Origin: Verrucomicrobiia bacterium
Lineage (GTDB): Bacteria > Verrucomicrobiota > Verrucomicrobiia > Limisphaerales > Palsa-1400
Assembly: GCA_025934545.1 (NCBI GenBank)
Contig: JAICXV010000068.1
Coordinates: 1 to 8,225, forward strand
DNA: 8,225 nt
Direction: 5' to 3'
The notes under the pieces: model-generated
The model's database searches: none
What the model was told of the DNA's origin: nothing
Seen by the model: the letters and a program-made list of their open reading frames with translations, nothing else
Program-made: the position numbers and the translations under genes
In this document: piece after piece, positions 4,988-8,225 of the stretch
Position numbering within the stretch: position 1 is the first letter of the stretch
How the letters are laid out: every line of letters starts with the position of its first letter

Positions 4988-6937
4988 TTAGGGTGTTGCA
5001 AGTCGGTAATAGCGATGGCTAGAAGAGTTTGCAGTTGAGTCATGGACGGTCGTTCGAGAGGCAGTGGTGGTTAAATTCGTGAGTTGTGTCCACGTTTGAA
5101 GGTCATCGCTTCGTTGGATAATATAATTCCGTGATGGTTGAGAGTTGATATCGAATTGGAATGTGCTGTCAGGGGGCGAGTTCGGATTTTTTAGTGCAAG
5201 CCGCGGGACCAAAGCCAGACTTTGGGTGGTGCCGGCCGCGAGGCGAAAAACATCGGACACGGGATTGGGCGCGAGTGTTTCTGCTTCGGCATTATACCCC
5301 CAACCGACAATGGAGCCGTTGGTTTTGACCGCGATAGTGTATAGTTCTCCCGCTGCGATTATTGTGGCGTTCAGTCCTGCCGGGATGTTTCGTTGGCCAT
5401 AGTTGTTGTCGCCCCAGACGACTACAGAGCCGTCTTGCTTGAGCGCGACGTTGTGCAATCCGCCGGCGGCAATCGCCACAACGTTCGTTAGTCCGGAAGG
5501 AATGTTGATTTGGCCCGAAGTGTTATCTCCCCACGCGACGAGAGTATGGTCTTGTTGGAGCGCTGAGCAATGACGCCCACCGCACGCGATCGCAATGATG
5601 TTAGTTAAGCCAGCCGGAATATTGGTCTGACCGTAGAAGCCGTAGCCCCAGCCGATGACGGTTCCGTCCTGGCGCAACGCGAGGCTGAAGTGGTCGCGGG
5701 CCGAGATCGCAACGACGTTTGTTGCATTTTGGGGAACCGGCGCATAGGACTCGCCCCAGGCGACGACTGTTCGATCTTGTTTTAATGCGAGGCAGTGATC
5801 GGATCCAGCTGCTATCGCGATCACGTTTTGCAATCCCAAAGGAATAAACCTCACGCCGTTGCCACTGTCGTAGCAGCTTTGCCACACGGCGACGGTGCCG
5901 TCAGCGTGCAACATCATTGTGAAGCCAGCTCCGCCGGCAATGTCGATGATATCGCTGAGGGTCGTAGGCGGGATCGTTTGCAGCAAAGAGTTGTCGCCCC
6001 ATCCGATGATCGAGCCATCCTGACGAAGTGCGACGGCGTGACTGCCGCCGACCGCGATGGCGATGACATTGGTGAGGTTGTTTGGGAAAGGAGCGAGGAA
6101 TCCGCACGGCCCAGTCGTGCCCCAACCGATCACGGTCCCATCCTGCTTCAGGGCGAGGCTGTAGTAATAACCTGCGGCAATGGCCACAACATTGCTTAAA
6201 CCTTGAGGAACGGTTGCTTCGCCATGGTCGTTTTCTCCCCACGCAACGACGGTTCCATCCTGCAACAGCGCCAAAGAATGTCCGCGACCGGCGGCAACCG
6301 CAGCAACGGTCGGGAGGTTGGTCGGAATGGTCGATTGGCCATAGAAATTATCACCCCACGTCGCAATCGTGCCGTCAGTTTTCAAAGCAAGGTTGTGAAA
6401 CGATCCACTCGCGATCGCTTTGACATTGGCGCCAGGAATGGTCAGCGCGTTAGGAACGGACGCACCTACATTGTCGCCCCACGCGACGATGGTTCCGTTT
6501 TGTTTGAGTGCGACACTGTGTCTGTCACCGGCAGCGACGGCGATGACGTTGTTAGCGCCGGCCGGCACTGAGACCTGACCGTAAGTGTTCAGTCCCGCGG
6601 CAATAACGGTGCCGTCGCTTTCCAGGACGAGGCTGTGGTCCAGTCCGCCCGCGACGCCGATAGCATTGTGCAACCCATTAAGGCCACGGGATTGACCGGA
6701 AGCGTTTGAACCCCAAACGACAGTGGTTCCGTCGCTGCGGATGGCGAGAGTATGGGAGCCGCCGGCGGCGATTTTGACATAGTGAGTCCCCGGGTCGTCG
6801 TAAGGAATTGTGGGATTTCCCCAGCCGACCACTTGACCCGGTTGAGGTTGAGCAACCGCGAGCTGCAGGGTGCCGAATAGGCAAAGCGCGAATGAGAGGT
6901 AGAAAAAAGACCTGCGTTGTAATTTGCGATTGGACAT
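4988..6937 (-). CDS. Exported RCC1/BLIP-II-like beta-propeller protein with 14 repeats
   Basis: The product (649 residues from ATG 6935-6937) is a secreted repeat protein of the RCC1/BLIP-II type. A signal peptide covers residues 1-29 (K5, R8, R9; hydrophobic 11-24; cleavage after Ala-Val-Ala). Residues of about 36-579 hold 14 repeats of 36-41 residues with the pattern V-V-x-W-G-D-N ... G-Q ... I-P-x-G-L-x-N-V-x-A-I-A-A-G-x-x-H-x-x-A-L-x-x-D-G-T. Fourteen short repeats could form two seven-bladed propellers. Repeats 3 and 9 lack the usual W-G. The last 70 residues form a C-terminal module (YIIQRSDDLQTWTQLT ... HRYYRLATP) like that of the downstream gene. An in-frame ATG at 6994 is excluded because it lies inside the promoter; AGAGGG just before the chosen ATG may serve as the ribosome-binding site. 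Propellers of this kind mediate protein binding; the partner is unknown. Confidence 0.93.
   Translation of the reverse strand: MSNRKLQRRSFFYLSFALCLFGTLQLAVAQPQPGQVVGWGNPTIPYDDPGTHYVKIAAGGSHTLAIRSDGTTVVWGSNASGQSRGLNGLHNAIGVAGGLDHSLVLESDGTVIAAGLNTYGQVSVPAGANNVIAVAAGDRHSVALKQNGTIVAWGDNVGASVPNALTIPGANVKAIASGSFHNLALKTDGTIATWGDNFYGQSTIPTNLPTVAAVAAGRGHSLALLQDGTVVAWGENDHGEATVPQGLSNVVAIAAGYYYSLALKQDGTVIGWGTTGPCGFLAPFPNNLTNVIAIAVGGSHAVALRQDGSIIGWGDNSLLQTIPPTTLSDIIDIAGGAGFTMMLHADGTVAVWQSCYDSGNGVRFIPLGLQNVIAIAAGSDHCLALKQDRTVVAWGESYAPVPQNATNVVAISARDHFSLALRQDGTVIGWGYGFYGQTNIPAGLTNIIAIACGGRHCSALQQDHTLVAWGDNTSGQINIPSGLTNVVAIAAGGLHNVALKQDGSVVVWGDNNYGQRNIPAGLNATIIAAGELYTIAVKTNGSIVGWGYNAEAETLAPNPVSDVFRLAAGTTQSLALVPRLALKNPNSPPDSTFQFDINSQPSRNYIIQRSDDLQTWTQLTNLTTTASRTTVHDSTANSSSHRYYRLATP
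5201..6832 (-). repeat. Tandem repeat array of 14 units coding RCC1/BLIP-II-type blades
   Basis: Fourteen consecutive units of about 108-123 bases (mean about 117) encode the propeller blades. At DNA level the most conserved parts are those coding for D-G-T-V-V-x-W-G-D (on the plus strand, variants of CCCCACGCGACGACGGTTCC) and for the A-I-A-A-G segment. Units differ clearly from one another, so the array is old and not a recent expansion. Confidence 0.85.
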
Positions 6938-6965
6938 TTCCCTCTGGGCGTTGAGTGCGGTAATG

Positions 6966-6994
6966 TTGATAGGGGCGCTCGACTCGTGCGTCAA
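6966..6994 (-). promoter_or_regulatory. Sigma-70-type promoter of the propeller gene with A/T-rich upstream element
   Basis: On the minus strand TTGACG (6994-6989) is followed after exactly 17 bases by TATCAA (6971-6966), matching the -35 and -10 consensus at 5 of 6 and 4 of 6 positions. Directly upstream (about 7000-7021) is an A/T-rich tract (ATTAAAAATTCGAAAAAGTAAAA) resembling an UP element. Transcription would begin near 6959, giving a leader of about 22 bases before the ATG at 6937. Activity is inferred from sequence only. Confidence 0.6.
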
Positions 6995-7040
6995 CTACGA
7001 TTTTACTTTTTCGAATTTTTAATGTGCGACCGACGCGCGC

Positions 7041-7901
7041 TCAGGGCAGCGGAATGTTCTCCAGTTTAAACGGCACTGTGACGGAAGCGTCCGCCGTCGC
7101 CAAATAGAGCACCATTTCTGTTCCCGCCGAGGGCGCGGTTTTCAATCCGTAATGATGAAAATCGCCGTAGCTCATTTGCCCTTGCGATTCGATGGTTTTG
7201 CCGTTGGCATCCTGAAATTCGACTTTCACGAAACGCTTGTCGGGGTCGATTACTTGCAAATCAATAGCGCCTTTTTCGCGAGACGACGCGCCGAATCCGG
7301 AGAACATGCTCCCAAACGCGTCGGCAAGGCCTTCGCCGATTTTGTCACCGGCAGTTGCGCTGGCTTTCTTTTTTTGTTTTGCCGCTTCGACACTTTCTTT
7401 TGTGAGATACGTGATCTGGATTTTGAGCTGTTTGAGCACCGGGTTATCCAATGGTTCGCCGGGATGGGCCAAGGCATCTTTGATGATCGTTTTGCCGCCG
7501 TTGGCTTCGGTCGGAGAAAAGAATGACGCTTCGCCTTCGATGAGTTTAATGACGTGCGCATTTCGCGATGGGTTCTTTAGCGTGACTTCCTTCTTTAGAA
7601 CAGTCTGGCCGCTTCGATTCAGGTCGCCGAAGCCGCTGAAATGTTCTTTTCCGTCGGAGGTTAGGTCGCGTCCGGTTTCATCAATCGCTTTTGTGATCCG
7701 CACCTGGCGAACGCTGCCGGCGGTCGCGGCTGTGTCTCCGCTGAATTTTATGTCGATCGTGCACTCGCCCGAGAACGTACCTGATGACCGCTTGTCGGTG
7801 ATGTCGCCGGCTGAAGCGAACACCTCCGGTTTCTGCGGCTGAGCCAGGAGAACGTGAGTACTGAGGGCCAACGTCAGACAAAAGGAGAGGGATGATTTCA
7901 T
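7041..7901 (-). CDS. Exported beta-rich protein of unknown function (286 aa)
   Basis: I do not recognise a named family. From ATG 7899-7901 the product begins with a clear signal peptide (Lys2, hydrophobic residues 5-19, cleavage after Leu-Leu-Ala at 20). An ATG 20 codons upstream would add a basic, non-hydrophobic stretch before the signal and is less likely. The mature protein is rich in alternating beta-strand patterns: residues of about 41-125 (GECTIDIKFSG, RQVRITKAIDETGRDL, KKEVTLKNP, HVIKLIEGEASFF) and about 210-286 (IDLQVIDPD, VKVEFQDANGK, MVLYLATADASVTVPFKL). Between them, residues of about 172-209 form a Lys/Ala-rich then Gly/Phe-rich linker (AFGSMFSGFGASS) that looks like an insertion or flexible hinge. 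The protein ends in V-P-F-K-L-E-N-I-P-L-P. It lies 90 bases after the DNA ligase gene and 103 bases before the start of the propeller gene, which has its own promoter. Confidence 0.82.
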   Translation of the reverse strand: MKSSLSFCLTLALSTHVLLAQPQKPEVFASAGDITDKRSSGTFSGECTIDIKFSGDTAATAGSVRQVRITKAIDETGRDLTSDGKEHFSGFGDLNRSGQTVLKKEVTLKNPSRNAHVIKLIEGEASFFSPTEANGGKTIIKDALAHPGEPLDNPVLKQLKIQITYLTKESVEAAKQKKKASATAGDKIGEGLADAFGSMFSGFGASSREKGAIDLQVIDPDKRFVKVEFQDANGKTIESQGQMSYGDFHHYGLKTAPSAGTEMVLYLATADASVTVPFKLENIPLP

Positions 7902-7991
7902 GTTTGTGGGATAACCGTTCACGGCGCGATGTATAATCCGCCACTGTGTGCTTGAAAACACAATTCTGGACCTGAAGTGTTTCAGTCAGTT

Positions 7992-8225
7992 TTAACTGCG
8001 TGCAACTTTGTCTTCGCGCACGACTTCAGTTGGGTCTTTATCATCGCGCAGGCCTTCGAAGGCGGCGTGGCGGAGAACGTCGCTGTCGGTCCATTCCGTG
8101 AAAGCAACGGAGGCGACTAGTTTTGGTTGAAGCCAGATGTAATCACCCATGTGTTCGGCGGTGATGGTTTCGCCGAAGTGATCGGTTTTGCTGTTCGGAA
8201 GGTTGGCGAAGGGGCATTTCTTTTG
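7992..8225 (-). CDS. ligD: ATP-dependent DNA ligase, LigD type, C-terminal 77 residues (cut by the window edge)
   Basis: The minus strand is open from the right edge to TAA 7992-7994 and encodes the end of an ATP-dependent DNA ligase of the bacterial non-homologous end-joining type. LigD-type ligases seal DNA double-strand breaks together with Ku. Visible motifs are the C-P-F-x-x-L-P entry into the last part of the OB-fold domain, W-L-Q-P-K-L-V-A-S-V-A-F-T-E-W-T, and V-L-R-H-A-A-F-E-G-L-R-D-D-K-D-P-T-E-V, all standard for the LigD ligase C-terminus. The nucleotidyltransferase domain with the catalytic Lys is beyond the edge, as is any polymerase or nuclease domain, so it cannot be told whether this is a full multidomain LigD or a stand-alone ligase. 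The protein ends 12 residues after the D-P-T-E-V motif, which suggests that no further domain follows. No Ku gene is in the window. Confidence 0.92.
   Translation of the reverse strand, partial: QKKCPFANLPNSKTDHFGETITAEHMGDYIWLQPKLVASVAFTEWTDSDVLRHAAFEGLRDDKDPTEVVREDKVARS

Noticed and set aside
4873..5043. 57-codon N-terminal extension of the DUF1349-like gene up to an ATG at 5043
   Set aside because: It would put a long polar stretch before a clear signal peptide and overlap the propeller gene; the start at 4872 is better.
5145..6571. Several plus-strand open frames of 85-134 codons opposite the propeller gene
   Set aside because: They are antisense shadows produced by the repeated codon pattern of the propeller repeats, with no protein-family character.
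6938..6994. 19-codon N-terminal extension of the propeller gene
   Set aside because: The codons coincide with the predicted -35, spacer and -10 elements, and the signal peptide begins properly at the ATG at 6937.
7152..7842. Plus-strand open frames of 124 and 201 codons opposite the gene at 7041-7901
   Set aside because: The minus-strand frame has a signal peptide, coherent beta-strand pattern and typical ending; the plus-strand translations look like random antisense.
7932..7937. Plus-strand TATAAT hexamer
   Set aside because: No acceptable -35 element lies 16-18 bases upstream and there is no plus-strand gene downstream.
7972..7985. Small hairpin (CTGAA-GTGT-TTCAG) just after the ligase stop codon
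   Set aside because: Only five pairs and no adjacent U-run on the minus strand; too weak to call a terminator.

Overview
The window looks like chromosomal DNA of a Verrucomicrobiota bacterium, most likely of the Pedosphaera/Limisphaerales kind. This is inferred from protein style and not from a marker gene. Five consecutive complete genes encode exported proteins with signal peptides. Two of them end in the same kind of short C-terminal module (aromatic-Ile-x-x-Ser-x-Asp-Leu ... Trp ... Arg-Phe/Tyr-Tyr-Arg), which is common at the ends of secreted verrucomicrobial proteins. Ribosome-binding sites are mostly weak or absent.

Left end (1-790, plus strand): the 3' part of a PIN-domain (VapC-like) toxin gene, then a HigA-like XRE antitoxin gene broken by a frameshift near 514-523. 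Directly after the antitoxin's stop codon comes a 5S rRNA gene that lacks its 5' part, followed by a perfect 14-bp intrinsic terminator. This reads as a decaying toxin-antitoxin module joined to the tail of an rRNA unit.

Middle (912-3726): a minus-strand exported protein of unknown function, a plus-strand lipoprotein built from two similar beta-rich halves, and a plus-strand exported protein with a charged Lys/Pro/Glu tail. None has a function I can name.

Right part (3760-8225, all minus strand, so transcribed right to left): the C-terminal 77 residues of an ATP-dependent DNA ligase of the LigD (non-homologous end-joining) type, an exported beta-rich protein, a large exported RCC1/BLIP-II-like propeller protein with 14 repeats and its own well-formed promoter, and an exported DUF1349-like (concanavalin A-fold) protein. 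The last gene converges with the plus-strand gene ending at 3726. The intergenic gaps (90-115 bases) and the internal promoter suggest separate transcription units and not one operon.

The genes do not form an evident pathway. The common theme is export to the cell surface or periplasm, with carbohydrate- or protein-binding folds. No CRISPR array, tRNA, insertion sequence or phage gene was seen. The most noteworthy points are the broken antitoxin beside an intact-looking toxin end, the truncated 5S gene at its edge, the 14-repeat (2 x 7) propeller, and the shared C-terminal module.
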